Assembly: GCF_040779325.2 (NCBI RefSeq)
Contig: NZ_JBFONT020000003.1
Coordinates: 186,001-250,000 of the forward strand
Length of the DNA: 64,000 bases
Reading direction: 5' to 3'
Origin: Aestuariibius violaceus
GTDB lineage: Bacteria; Pseudomonadota; Alphaproteobacteria; Rhodobacterales; Rhodobacteraceae
Below are positions 9,165 through 17,211 of this stretch, in pieces. The notes beneath the pieces are model-generated. The model was not told where the DNA came from, ran no database searches, and saw only the letters and a program-made list of their open reading frames with translations. The translations under genes and the position numbers were made by a program. Each line of letters starts with the position of its first letter. Positions within the stretch are counted from its first letter, which is position 1.

Positions 9165-9234
9165 CTGGCCGTTCCCACGGTTGCGATTGATATAGAAAGG
9201 GTGAACAATCCGGCATCGATCTGGAAGGTACCCT

Positions 9235-10119
9235 TTGGAACTCAAGCAACTCAGGATCTTCATCGCCGTGGCCGAGGAACTGCATTTCGGTCGTGCGGCG
9301 GAGCGGATGCATATGGCGCAGCCCGCCCTGTCGGCGCAGGTGCGCGGGCTGGAAGAACGGCTGGGCGTGAAGCTGTTTGAACGGACGACGCGCACGGTGA
9401 GCCTGACCCGGGCGGGCGAGGTATTTCTGCCCGAAGCGCTGGCCACGGTCGCGCAGGCCGAAGCTGCGGCGTCTGCGGCACGCGCCGTGGGTGGCGCGGG
9501 AGGCGATATGCTCAAGTTAGGGGGGGTGGATTCGGCCACCGCGGGCATCTTGCCGGACGTCATTCGCCGGTTCCGGCGGACCTCACCCGATGTGGAGCTG
9601 AAGGTGTTCGAGATGCTGTCGGGGCCCGCGATCCACGGGCTGTCGAACAAGTCGCTGGATATCGGGTTCGTTCGTAACCCGCCGAAAGAAGACTATCTTT
9701 TGTCGCGGCATGTCCTGACCGAGCCGATGGTCGCGGTTCTACCGGTGGATCATCCCGCGGCGGCGATGGAGGCCGTGCCGACGCGCCTGATCGCGGCGGA
9801 GCCGCTGGTGCTGCCGGCCCGGTCGCACCGGCCGATCCTGTTCGATCTGGTGCATCATTATTTTGTCGAGCGCGGGTTCGATCCCAACATCGCGCAGGAG
9901 GCGAATGAGCGGCATACGATCATCGCGATGGTGGCTGCGGGCCTTGGCGTGTCGATCGTGCCGCGATGGGTGGAGTCGCTGCACCACGATGCGGTGGTCT
10001 ACCGGCCCCTGGAGGATGGCGGACCGCTGGTCGAGACCCACGTCGCCTGGCGGTCGAGCGAGACGTTGGACGCGGTCGCACAGTTTCTGGAGCACCTGCC
10101 GGAAGTGCCCGCGGATTAA
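9235..10119 (+). CDS. LysR-family transcriptional regulator
   Basis: A 294-residue LysR regulator: N-terminal winged helix-turn-helix (MELKQLRIFIAVAEELHFGR to about residue 60), then a helix linker and a substrate-binding domain (about 90-290). The frame starts with TTG at 9235; the usual LysR N-terminus ExxxLRxF begins exactly there. It precedes and reads toward the dehydrogenase at 10208 with an 88-base gap, so it probably controls that gene, perhaps in response to tartrate or malate. Target and ligand are inferred from position only. Confidence 0.9.
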   Translation: MELKQLRIFIAVAEELHFGRAAERMHMAQPALSAQVRGLEERLGVKLFERTTRTVSLTRAGEVFLPEALATVAQAEAAASAARAVGGAGGDMLKLGGVDSATAGILPDVIRRFRRTSPDVELKVFEMLSGPAIHGLSNKSLDIGFVRNPPKEDYLLSRHVLTEPMVAVLPVDHPAAAMEAVPTRLIAAEPLVLPARSHRPILFDLVHHYFVERGFDPNIAQEANERHTIIAMVAAGLGVSIVPRWVESLHHDAVVYRPLEDGGPLVETHVAWRSSETLDAVAQFLEHLPEVPAD

Positions 10120-10207
10120 GACGTGGGCCTTCTTAATGATCCCGTCTAGACTGGACGTGATCGAGCCGCTTGAAAGGCGGGGTCGGCCACATTGAGAGGG
10201 GGACCCC

Positions 10208-11272
10208 ATGACGACACGGCGCTATCGCATCGCGACAATCCCAGGCGACGGGATCGGGACGGAGGTCATCCCGGCGGGGCAGCGCGCGGTGGAGGCGGTG
10301 GCCGCGCGGCACGGATTTGCCGTGGCGTGGGACGTCTATGACTGGTCCTGCGCGCGGTACGCCGAGACGGGGCGGATGATGCCGGAGGACGGCGTTGACC
10401 GGGTGCGGGGGGCGGACGCCATCTATCTGGGTGCGGTCGGGGCGCCGGGGGTGCCGGATCATGTGTCTTTATGGGGGTTGCTGATCCCGCTGCGGCGGGA
10501 ACTGGACCTCTACGCCAATGTGCGGCCGGTGAAGCTGATCGAGGGGATCACGTCGCCCCTGGCCGGGCGGGGGCCCGAGGACATCGATTTCGTCGTCGTG
10601 CGGGAGAACGTCGAGGGCGAGTATTCCGAGATCGGCGGGCGGCTGCATGGCGGGACGGAGCACGAGATGGTCAGCCAGATGTCGGTCTTCACCCGGCGCT
10701 GCACGGACCGGATCATGGACTATGCGTTCGAGCTGGCGAAGGGGCGGCGGGGGCACGTGACCTCGGCCACCAAGTCGAACGGGATCGTGCATACGATGCC
10801 GTTCTGGGATGAACGCTTCGCGGCGGCGGCGGCGCGGCATCCGGGGGTTGAGACGGTGCAGTATCACATCGACATCCTGACGGCGTATTTCGTGCGGAAC
10901 CCGGATTGGTTCGACGTGGTGGTTGGGTCGAACCTTTTCGGCGATATCCTGTCGGATCTGGGGCCGGCGATCGCGGGGTCCATTGGGATCGCGCCGTCGG
11001 CGAACCTGAACCCCGAGAGGGCGGCGGCGTCGATGTTCGAGCCGGTCCATGGCTCGGCGCCGGATATTGCCGGGCAGGGGGTGGCGAACCCGATCGCGGC
11101 GGTCTGGACGGCGGCGATGATGCTGGAGCATCTGGGCGAGGACGAGGCCGCGGCGGAGCTGATGGGGGCGATCGAAGCGTCGCTTGCCCGGCCCGAGACG
11201 CGGACGCGGGATCTGGGCGGGACGGCGGATACGGACGGGTCGATCCGCGCGGTGATCGAGGCGATCGGTTAG
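10208..11272 (+). CDS. ttuC: Tartrate/D-malate-type dehydrogenase (isocitrate/isopropylmalate dehydrogenase family)
   Basis: NAD-dependent beta-decarboxylating dehydrogenase of 354 residues. The N-terminus IATIPGDGIGTEVIPAG, the VVVRENVEGEYSEIGG loop, the Lys of ATKSNGIVH and the metal-binding Asp residues in NLFGDILSDLGPAIAGSIG are family hallmarks. The ENVEGEYS loop and the overall length place it with tartrate dehydrogenase/D-malate dehydrogenase rather than LeuB or Icd. It would convert tartrate or D-malate to a 2-oxo product plus CO2. A GAGAGGGGG ribosome site precedes the ATG. Its stop overlaps the convergent tpiA stop by four bases. Confidence 0.87.
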   Translation: MTTRRYRIATIPGDGIGTEVIPAGQRAVEAVAARHGFAVAWDVYDWSCARYAETGRMMPEDGVDRVRGADAIYLGAVGAPGVPDHVSLWGLLIPLRRELDLYANVRPVKLIEGITSPLAGRGPEDIDFVVVRENVEGEYSEIGGRLHGGTEHEMVSQMSVFTRRCTDRIMDYAFELAKGRRGHVTSATKSNGIVHTMPFWDERFAAAAARHPGVETVQYHIDILTAYFVRNPDWFDVVVGSNLFGDILSDLGPAIAGSIGIAPSANLNPERAAASMFEPVHGSAPDIAGQGVANPIAAVWTAAMMLEHLGEDEAAAELMGAIEASLARPETRTRDLGGTADTDGSIRAVIEAIG

Positions 11273-11976
11273 GACGCTTCCAGCGCGGCGATGATCGGTG
11301 AGAAGGCGTCGGCCGTGAGGCTGGCGCCGCCGACAAGGGCGCCGTCGACATTCGGGATCGCGAAGATCTCGGCCGCGTTGGCGCCTTTGACCGAGCCGCC
11401 GTAGAGAAGCGGCGTGTCGGGCGCATGGTCGCGGAGGAGGGCGTGGACCTCGGCGATTTGATCCGTCGTGGGCGTGCGGCCGGTGCCGATGGCCCAGACG
11501 GGTTCATAGGCGATGACGATGGTGCCGGTTTCCGGGCGGCCGTCGGTGAGCTGGCGGGCGACGACATCGAGGGTCTGGCCCGCGTCGCGTTCTTCCAGCG
11601 TTTCGCCGATGCAGAGGATGGGGGTGAGGCCGGCGTTCAGCGCGGCCTCGGCCTTGGCGCGGATCAGGGCGTCGGTCTCACCATGGTCGGCGCGGCGTTC
11701 GGAGTGGCCGACGATGACATGGGTGGCGCCTGCGGCGCGGAGCATGTCGGCGGAGACGTCGCCGGTATGGGCGCCGGAGGCCGCGGTGTGACAATCCTGG
11801 CCGCCGGTGGCGATGGGGGTGCCGTCGAGATACTTGGACAGTTGCGCAAGCAGCGTGGCCGGTGGACAGAGGAGAATGCTGACGGATGGAGCGGGATGCG
11901 CATCAAGCAGTTTCTGTACCTCTGCGCTGTCGGGCGCATTCATCTTCCAGTTCCCGGCGGCGATCTTCTGCGGCAT
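11269..11976 (-). CDS. tpiA: Triosephosphate isomerase
   Basis: Interconverts dihydroxyacetone phosphate and glyceraldehyde 3-phosphate. The 235-residue protein starts at MPQKIAAGNWKMN, where the NWKMN Lys/Asn pair is catalytic. VGHSERR holds the electrophilic His, IAYEPVWAIGTG holds the catalytic Glu, and YGGSVKGAN is the phosphate loop. An upstream in-frame extension of 33 residues is out of family and was trimmed. It is slightly shorter than the typical 245-255. It lies one base after the TfoX-like gene, in the same orientation, so they are probably co-transcribed. Confidence 0.97.
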   Translation of the reverse strand: MPQKIAAGNWKMNAPDSAEVQKLLDAHPAPSVSILLCPPATLLAQLSKYLDGTPIATGGQDCHTAASGAHTGDVSADMLRAAGATHVIVGHSERRADHGETDALIRAKAEAALNAGLTPILCIGETLEERDAGQTLDVVARQLTDGRPETGTIVIAYEPVWAIGTGRTPTTDQIAEVHALLRDHAPDTPLLYGGSVKGANAAEIFAIPNVDGALVGGASLTADAFSPIIAALEAS

Positions 11977-11977
11977 T

Positions 11978-12307
11978 TCAGCCCTCCAGTTCTGCGAGGC
12001 TCTGCCTGGCGAGGTCGCAGGTGCGGGCGGGATCGTCAAGAAGGTCGGGCGGCAGGATCCAGTAGGGCATCGCACCCGAGACGCCGTTCGAGCGGGTATA
12101 GACCCACTTTTCGCCGCCCGCGGCCTCGATCTGCGGGATGCTGGTCGGCGTGCCCTTGAGCATCACGCGGCCATCGGAATGGACCAAGGCGAAGAGCGAG
12201 CCGTTGGCGTAGATCAGGCGCCCGCCCATCATGGCGCGGGTCGTCAGGTCGCCCAGATCATCGAAGAGGTCGAGCGCGGCGGCAAGATCGGCCTCGCTCA
12301 CGGCCAT
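11978..12307 (-). CDS. TfoX N-terminal domain protein
   Basis: A 109-residue protein with the TfoX/Sxy N-terminal fold: the block TTRAMMGGRLIYANGSLFALV (first 20 shown as TTRAMMGGRLIYANGSLFAL) and PTSIPQIEAAGGEKWVY are typical of these short proteins. In gamma-proteobacteria full-length Sxy works with CRP at competence promoters. Stand-alone N-terminal forms such as this are common in alphaproteobacteria and have no settled function. It sits directly before tpiA and three bases after the Fe-S carrier gene, so all three may be one transcript. Confidence 0.8.
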   Translation of the reverse strand: MAVSEADLAAALDLFDDLGDLTTRAMMGGRLIYANGSLFALVHSDGRVMLKGTPTSIPQIEAAGGEKWVYTRSNGVSGAMPYWILPPDLLDDPARTCDLARQSLAELEG

Positions 12308-12310
12308 GGG

Positions 12311-12673
12311 TCAGCTGGCGGAGAGGGTTTCGTCGAACTTGATCGACTCGCCGCAACCACAGGCTTCGGTCACGTTGGGATTGCGGAACTTGAAGCCGGA
12401 TTCGAGGAGCGAGGTTTCGTAGTCGATCTCGGTGCCGAAAAGGAACATCTGGGCCATCGGTGCGATCATGACGCGGGCCCCGTTTTCCTCGATGACCTCG
12501 TCGAGGGGATCGATCTCGGTCACGTAGTCCATCGTATATTCCATGCCCGCGCAGCCGCCTTTCTTGACGCCGATGCGTAGGCCCTGGGTGCCGCCTTTCT
12601 GCATCAGGCGGGCGATCTGGGCGGTGGCGGCAGGCGTCAGGGTGACAGCCTGTTTTCCGGGAATGGCGAACAT
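12311..12673 (-). CDS. A-type iron-sulfur cluster carrier (IscA/SufA/ErpA family)
   Basis: A 120-residue HesB/IscA protein that carries and delivers Fe-S clusters to target proteins. The three conserved cysteines are present: Cys41 in KKGGCAGMEY, and Cys105 and Cys107 in EACGCGESI. It stands outside any suf or isc operon here, so I cannot decide between SufA-like and ErpA-like and give no symbol. It is the first gene of a probable operon with the TfoX-like gene and tpiA. Confidence 0.93.
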   Translation of the reverse strand: MFAIPGKQAVTLTPAATAQIARLMQKGGTQGLRIGVKKGGCAGMEYTMDYVTEIDPLDEVIEENGARVMIAPMAQMFLFGTEIDYETSLLESGFKFRNPNVTEACGCGESIKFDETLSAS

Positions 12674-13102
12674 GGGTGCGCTCCGTTGCTTAGGAGTAAC
12701 TTATGGGCGGAGCGGGCCCGGCTCAAGGCCCAGCGCAAGGGGCCTGTTGTCGCGCCGGGTTTTGGGGGCGCTGCCCCCGCCGCCGCTGGCGGCTCCCCCG
12801 AGGTATTTGGGGCAAGATGAGGAGGATCTTGGGAGCGGGGGGCGTTAAGGTTGACCGTCGTTAAGGTTAACGCAGCAAGCGCGGGTGGTGGCGGATGGCA
12901 TGAAACCGGGGGCGCCGGGATTGTCAGGAGGTGGATGTGATGGCGGCCTGGATATGGGGCTGGCTGGGGGTCAGGTTATCCGCAGCTGGCGATCGGCTGA
13001 TCAGAAGGTATCGGCCGTTTGTCCCTGGATCAGCGGATTGGGTGCCTACCGGGCCTTCCGAAAATGCTTGTGCTCGGCCCCAGCACTGCTTTGCTTGCCT
13101 GC
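12674..13102. other. Intergenic region before the HNH gene
   Basis: Contains composite repeat R1 (12764-12873) and a possible short ORF at 12940. Nothing else is supported between the Fe-S carrier start and the HNH endonuclease start. Confidence 0.5.
12764..12873 (+). repeat. Composite intergenic repeat R1
   Basis: In order: GGGGGCGCTGCCCCC hairpin, GCCGCCGCTGGCGGC hairpin, CCCCCGAGGTATTTGG, GGCAAGATGAGGA, a short G-rich spacer and a tail with two direct units GCGTTAAGGTTGAC and CGTTAAGGTTAAC (12841-12873). The same order recurs in R2 (14078) and R3 (42461). R1 and R2 are direct copies that bracket the HNH endonuclease gene. Confidence 0.75.
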
Positions 13103-13134
13103 ATGGTCAAGCTCGTTCTCTTGCACAAGGCTGA
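12940..13134 (+). CDS. Possible small membrane peptide upstream of the HNH gene
   Basis: A 64-residue ORF beginning MAAWIWGWLGVRLSAAGDRL, preceded by a perfect AGGAGG eight bases before the ATG. The first 18 residues are hydrophobic and could form a membrane helix. The C-terminal third overlaps the HNH gene start in another frame and looks unconserved. I do not recognise it. The ribosome site is the main argument for it; it could equally be chance. Confidence 0.25.
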   Translation: MAAWIWGWLGVRLSAAGDRLIRRYRPFVPGSADWVPTGPSENACARPQHCFACLHGQARSLAQG

Positions 13135-14029
13135 GTCGATCTACGATGATGAACCGGACGTCGTTTACGATTTTCCTCGCACTTACCTGAAAGCTGTCAC
13201 CGAGGCGGTCGGCGACTGGATCATCTACTACGAACCGGTCAAGGCGGGGCCGCGCGGCTATTTCGCTGTTGCGCGGATCGGGAAAGTCATCCCGAAACCG
13301 GGGTTTGAGGGGCGGTATCTTGCGCTGATCGAACCGGGCAGTTTCCTGCCCTTTGATCGTAATGTTGGCCGTCTGCAGGATGGCAGGCCACTTGAGAGCG
13401 CGCTGGCCGAGGCAGACGGGACGCCCAGGAAGGGTGGCGCGATTCAATTGGCGGTGCGCCGCTTGCCCGATGCCGAGTTCGCCCGGATCGTCGATCTTGG
13501 CCTGCCGCAAGACCTCGAGAGGATCGATGCGATGCGGTACGGGCCTGGCGACGGCTTTCACGAGGAAGGTCTGCCCTTCACGCGGCCGGTCGTGGAGAGG
13601 CTGACCCATCGGCCGTTCCGGGATGTGGCGTTCCGCCGCAAGGTGCGCGAGGCCTATGATTATCGCTGTGCGATGTCCGGTCTTCGGTTGCGCAATGGTG
13701 GCGGGCGTCCGGAGGTCCAGGCGGCGCATATACGGCCCGTCGCGCAGGCGGGGAGCGATTCGGTGCGCAACGGGCTCGCGCTGTCCGGCACGTTACATTG
13801 GATGTTTGATCGAGGGCTGATCTCGGTGGCGGAGGATTGTGAGACGATCCTTGTTTCCCGGAACAAGGTGCCAGGCGAGGTTGTCGGCAGGCTGCTACCG
13901 GCTGACGGCAAGCTGATGCGTCCGGTGCATGGCCGAGACGCTCCGCATCCCGAGAACCTTCGGTGGCATCGCGAGAACGTCTTCGGTCAGATGCTGATGG
14001 ACGCCCCCGCTTCCTGGGATGGACTTTAG
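13103..14029 (+). CDS. HNH endonuclease domain protein
   Basis: A 308-residue protein with an N-terminal domain of the type AESIYDDEPDVVYDFPRTYL...GDWIIYYEPVK, known from bacterial HNH proteins. A C-terminal HNH nuclease domain covers about residues 190-260: YRCAMSGLRL, EVQAAHIRPVAQAGSD and NGLALSGTLHWMFDRG. His of AAHI and the second His of LHWMFD match the metal and catalytic positions. I chose the ATG at 13103 because the family N-terminus starts there, although the Shine-Dalgarno sequence is poor; a TTG at 13019 would add 28 residues. Such genes are often accessory or defence-related. This one is flanked by direct composite repeats R1 and R2. Confidence 0.8.
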   Translation: MVKLVLLHKAESIYDDEPDVVYDFPRTYLKAVTEAVGDWIIYYEPVKAGPRGYFAVARIGKVIPKPGFEGRYLALIEPGSFLPFDRNVGRLQDGRPLESALAEADGTPRKGGAIQLAVRRLPDAEFARIVDLGLPQDLERIDAMRYGPGDGFHEEGLPFTRPVVERLTHRPFRDVAFRRKVREAYDYRCAMSGLRLRNGGGRPEVQAAHIRPVAQAGSDSVRNGLALSGTLHWMFDRGLISVAEDCETILVSRNKVPGEVVGRLLPADGKLMRPVHGRDAPHPENLRWHRENVFGQMLMDAPASWDGL

Positions 14030-14077
14030 CTGGCGGAGGTCGGTCTTTCCTATGGGCTTGCCTTGGTGAAAGGGCGA

Positions 14078-14202
14078 GGGGGCGCTGCTCCCGCCGCCCC
14101 TCGTGCCGAGTGGCGGCTCCCCCGAGGTATTTGAAGCAAGATGAGAAGGGGGCGAGATGGCGACGAGCGCGTTAAGGTTACGGGCGGTTAGGGTTAAGGG
14201 CG
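14078..14202 (+). repeat. Composite intergenic repeat R2
   Basis: Same organisation and orientation as R1: a GC hairpin block, GTGGCGGCTCCCCCGAGGTA, TTTGAAGCAAGATGAGAAGG and a tail GCGTTAAGGTTACGGGCGG followed by TTAGGGTTAAGGGCG. It begins 48 bases after the HNH stop codon. The differences from R1 are scattered, so the two copies are not a recent duplication. Confidence 0.75.
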
Positions 14203-14254
14203 CTGTGGATGTGTGGGACGGTTGGTCGTTGGTTTTTTGGGGCGCTTGGTGGGG

Positions 14255-14800
14255 TTAGCGCAGCGCGCGGGCGGGGTTTCCGGCGACGGTGGTCCCTTCG
14301 GGGACGTCGCGGGTGACGACGCTGCCGGCGCCGATGGTGGCGCCGTCGCCGACCGTGATGCCGGGGAGGAGGAGGGCGCCGCCCCCGATCCAGACATCGG
14401 CGCCAATGGAGACGGGCTTGCCGTTTTCCAGGCCCTTGGCGCGGGTGGCGGCGTCGCGGGGGTGGTCGGCGGTCAGGATCTGGGTCATCGGGCCGATCTG
14501 GGTGCGGGCACCGATGGTGACGGGGCAGACATCGAGGATGACGCAGCCGTAGTTGAGGAAGACATCCTCGGCGGTTTGGATATGGACGCCGTAATCGACG
14601 TAGAAGGGCGGGCGGATGACGGGGATCGCGCTGCCGGGGGCGAGGAGGTCGGTAAGGATGGCGCGGCGGGCCTCGTCCTCTCCGTAGACCGTCGCGTTGT
14701 AGTCGCGCATGAGGTGTTGGGCGCGTTTGCGCAAGGTGACGAGCTCTGGGTCGCCGGGGCGGTAGAGGTCGCCTGCCAGCATCTTGTCGCGTTCCGTCAT
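14255..14800 (-). CDS. maa: Maltose/nodulation-type O-acetyltransferase (LbH family)
   Basis: Acetyl-CoA-dependent sugar O-acetyltransferase of 181 residues. The N-terminal Mac domain reads MTERDKMLAGDLYRPGDPEL. The rest is left-handed beta-helix hexapeptide repeats ending VSIGADVWIGGGALLLPGIT...IGAGSVVTRDVPEGTTVAGNPAR, with the catalytic His in LTADHPRD. This is the Maa/NodL/LacA group; the real acceptor sugar is unknown. Its ATG overlaps the DUF3307 stop by four bases, so it is translated with the upstream gene and may be a passenger in the satD-DUF3307 operon. Confidence 0.88.
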   Translation of the reverse strand: MTERDKMLAGDLYRPGDPELVTLRKRAQHLMRDYNATVYGEDEARRAILTDLLAPGSAIPVIRPPFYVDYGVHIQTAEDVFLNYGCVILDVCPVTIGARTQIGPMTQILTADHPRDAATRAKGLENGKPVSIGADVWIGGGALLLPGITVGDGATIGAGSVVTRDVPEGTTVAGNPARALR

Positions 14801-15534
14801 GGGGTGAACCAGCCGAGTTCGAGAAGGAGGAGGCGGGTGGCGAGGCCGGCGCCTAGCGCCCAGCCGAGGGAGGCCAGCGTGCCGATGATGACGTATTCGG
14901 CGACGCGGCGGTCGTCCTTGCTGGCGTTGAAGCGGAGGACGGATTTGGCGGCCAGCAGGAAGCCCACGCCGGAGGGGTAGCCCGCGGTGACGAGGCCGAA
15001 GGCGAGCGCCCGTTCGAGCTGGCCGATCAGGCGGCCCGCGTCGGGGAGGCTGCCCTTGAGGATGCGGTAGCGGAGCCAGCGCCGTTCGCGCATGTCCAGC
15101 AGCTTGGCGATGGCGTGGCCGCCCATGATGACGGCGCCGATGCCGCCGGCGAGGAGGGCGGCGAGCGCCGGGATGGGGTCGGTGACGAGGGGCGGGAGGG
15201 TCTGAGCCCAGAGGCCGGTCGCCCAGAGGTCGGGGGCGTGGATCGCGAGCGCGCCGATCGTGATGAGATGGGCCGCCTGGTCGAGGAGGAAGGGTTTCAG
15301 CCGATCCGAGACGGTGAGCTTGATCGCGTCGATGACGGCATGGGCGGCGGTGAGGGCGAGGAGAAGGAGCCAGTCGGCGACGGCCCCTGTGGCGGCGAGG
15401 GCGGTGGCGAAGACGATCGCGATGTGCAGCAGGAAGGCGGGCGGGCGGCGTTTGTTGACGACGATCCAGTCGCTTTGGAACACGAAGTCCGCGAGCATGT
15501 GGGCGAAGAGGAGGAGGGCGAAGGTTTCGATCAT
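14797..15534 (-). CDS. DUF3307 integral membrane protein
   Basis: A 245-residue membrane protein with about six or seven hydrophobic helices. The start MIETFALLLFAHMLADFVFQ, with the His/Asp pair in HMLADF, and the AAHAVIDAIKL block are hallmarks of DUF3307. Its function is unknown. DUF3307 genes are frequently next to SatD genes, as here: satD lies 79 bases upstream, with tandem palindromes in the gap. A membrane protein paired with a cytosolic HTH protein suggests a signalling or stress cassette, by inference. Confidence 0.85.
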   Translation of the reverse strand: MIETFALLLFAHMLADFVFQSDWIVVNKRRPPAFLLHIAIVFATALAATGAVADWLLLLALTAAHAVIDAIKLTVSDRLKPFLLDQAAHLITIGALAIHAPDLWATGLWAQTLPPLVTDPIPALAALLAGGIGAVIMGGHAIAKLLDMRERRWLRYRILKGSLPDAGRLIGQLERALAFGLVTAGYPSGVGFLLAAKSVLRFNASKDDRRVAEYVIIGTLASLGWALGAGLATRLLLLELGWFTP

Positions 15535-15544
15535 GAGACGGGGG

Positions 15545-15605
15545 CTGATTTGCAGAAATCAGGTTTAGGAGCCTGATAGTCTGGAATCAGGCTTAGGGGC
15601 CTGAT
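15545..15605. promoter_or_regulatory. Tandem palindromic operator between satD and DUF3307
   Basis: Two 20-bp palindromes, ATCAGGTTTAGGAGCCTGAT (15558-15577) and ATCAGGCTTAGGGGCCTGAT (15586-15605), have their centres 28 bp apart. A third inverted pair, CTGATTT-GCAG-AAATCAG (15545-15562), overlaps the first. They fill the 79-base gap just upstream of the DUF3307 ATG. SatD has a C-terminal helix-turn-helix, so it is the obvious candidate to bind here; this is inference. Confidence 0.7.
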
Positions 15606-15613
15606 GCGGGAGC

Positions 15614-16237
15614 TCACCGGAAAGCCTCTTCGGCCTCGATCAGGGCGTCTTCGAGGTAGGGCCAGCCTGCGGCGTCGAGGCGGTCGCCGAGGCTTTGGGC
15701 GGTGATGCCGAGGGTTTCGGCCACGGCTTTCTGCGATGGCGCGCTGGGGGGCAGGAGCGGAATGAGCGCCGCGGCCTGCGCGGCGGTCCAGCTGCGGGTC
15801 AGTGCGTCGATGAGGGTGACGAGGGCCGGAGCGAGGGGCGGTGCGTCGTCCGGGGCGAGGGCGAGGCGGCGGTTGCGTTTCATTGCGTCCAGCGCCTGGC
15901 CTGCGCGGTGGAAGGCCGGGCCGTCGGCGTCGGAGAGGTCGGTGCTGCCGAGGGTTGTAACCAGGCCGAGGCCGAGAGCGATGCGGCTTTCAAGTTGGGT
16001 TTCGGCGCGGAGATGGGCAGCGCAGAGAAGAGCGGTGCGCAAGCCAAAGCGCGCGTCACCTACAAGGCATTGCCAGCCGTCGCCGCGGTAGCGGGTGAGG
16101 CGGAGATCTCCGGCCCATGGCTCGGCCTCGGCTGTGGCACGGCGGAGCGCGGCGAAGCCGGCCTCGAGCCTTTCGGGCCCGGCATCGCGGGAACGGACGA
16201 AATCCCCTGTCAGGACGGCACTTGGTCGGTCGGTCAT
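15614..16237 (-). CDS. satD: SatD family protein
   Basis: A 207-residue SatD-like protein. The N-terminal domain includes AVLTGDFVRSRD and RYRGDGWQCLV, which resemble nucleotide-cyclase-like sensor folds of the family. The C-terminus SQKAVAETLGITAQSLGDRL is a clear helix-turn-helix. The second ATG (16237) is used because AAGGA lies eight bases upstream of it. SatD is named from a Streptococcus mutans acid-tolerance locus, but its biochemical role is not established. Its neighbour DUF3307 and the palindromes between them support an autoregulated cassette. Confidence 0.8.
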   Translation of the reverse strand: MTDRPSAVLTGDFVRSRDAGPERLEAGFAALRRATAEAEPWAGDLRLTRYRGDGWQCLVGDARFGLRTALLCAAHLRAETQLESRIALGLGLVTTLGSTDLSDADGPAFHRAGQALDAMKRNRRLALAPDDAPPLAPALVTLIDALTRSWTAAQAAALIPLLPPSAPSQKAVAETLGITAQSLGDRLDAAGWPYLEDALIEAEEAFR

Positions 16238-16279
16238 GCCGCCCATCCTTGGCGGAGGCCTTGCGGGCTGTCCAGCCGG

Positions 16280-17125
16280 TCAGGCGGCGCGGGCGCGGTC
16301 GGGAGCGGAGAGGAAGCCCGCGAAGGCGTCGAGCGCGGCCCGGATCGCCGGTTCGTGACGGGCCTCGTGGTGGGCGACAAGCCATTCCTCGGCCGTGAGA
16401 TCGTCGATTACCGGGGACAGGCGGGTGAGCGCCGGGCGGGTATCGCCGATGAAGGTCGGCAGGACCACGCGGCCGAGGCCCGCCTCGGCGAGATCGAGCC
16501 GCAGGAGGGGATCGTTGGCGGTCGTCGTGATCTCGCCCCCATGGTGGTCAGCCACCCAGCGTTCGGACGGCAGGCGGGCGGTTTCGAAATTGGCGCCGAT
16601 CCAGCCGGTCACGTCCTCTGAGGTGGCGTAGACGGCGTGATGGACCTCTCCGGTCCGGCGCCCGGCAAGCCAGGGCTGTTCCGGGCGGCGGTTGCGGATG
16701 CCAATGTCGATCTCGCGCCGGGCGATATCCATGTCGAGGTTGCAATAGACGAATTCCGGCATCCAAGGGTCGGTGGGCTGCCAGTAGCGGGCCAGGTTGC
16801 GGGCCAGAAGGCGTGCCGTCCAGGTGCCCGCCGAGATGCGGACGCGGGCGGGACCTTTCGCCGCCTCCTGCCAGCGGCCGATATCGACCGACGCGGCTTC
16901 CATCGCGCGGACGCGTTCGGCCAGATCGCGGCCGTCGGGGGTGACCGTGTAGCCGCCCGCCCCGTGCAGAAAGAGCCGCCGGCCGAGGCGACGCTCCAGC
17001 GCGGTCATGCGGCGGGAGAGGGTGGCAGGGCTTGCGCCCGTTTCAGCGGCCGCCCCGGCCAGGCTGCCTGCACGGGCGACGGCGGCAAAGAGAGCGAGAT
17101 CGCCCCAATCGAGATCGGTTTGCAT
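16280..17125 (-). CDS. LysR-family transcriptional regulator
   Basis: A 281-residue LysR regulator with HTH at residues about 6-65 (DWGDLALFAAVARAGSLAGA, ATLSRRMTALERRLGRRLF) and a C-terminal effector domain. I chose the ATG at 17125; a TTG 36 bases upstream would add twelve unlikely residues. It belongs to the subgroup whose N-terminus reads LDWGDLALFAAV rather than the classical LRYF. It is divergent from a short ORF at 17212, the usual layout for a LysR target, but that ORF is not recognisable. Confidence 0.9.
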   Translation of the reverse strand: MQTDLDWGDLALFAAVARAGSLAGAAAETGASPATLSRRMTALERRLGRRLFLHGAGGYTVTPDGRDLAERVRAMEAASVDIGRWQEAAKGPARVRISAGTWTARLLARNLARYWQPTDPWMPEFVYCNLDMDIARREIDIGIRNRRPEQPWLAGRRTGEVHHAVYATSEDVTGWIGANFETARLPSERWVADHHGGEITTTANDPLLRLDLAEAGLGRVVLPTFIGDTRPALTRLSPVIDDLTAEEWLVAHHEARHEPAIRAALDAFAGFLSAPDRARAA

Positions 17126-17211
17126 AACTGAAAGTCTGATCGCGTTCCTGTCCGTAGGCAAGGGGGATGATGCGCCTTAGCTCTGGGCCAGCAGAGACAG
17201 GAGTACGAGCG

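Noticed and set aside
12841..12873. CtrA binding site (TTAA-N7-TTAA) in the repeat tail
   Set aside because: TTAA spacings are 12 and 2 bases, not 7.
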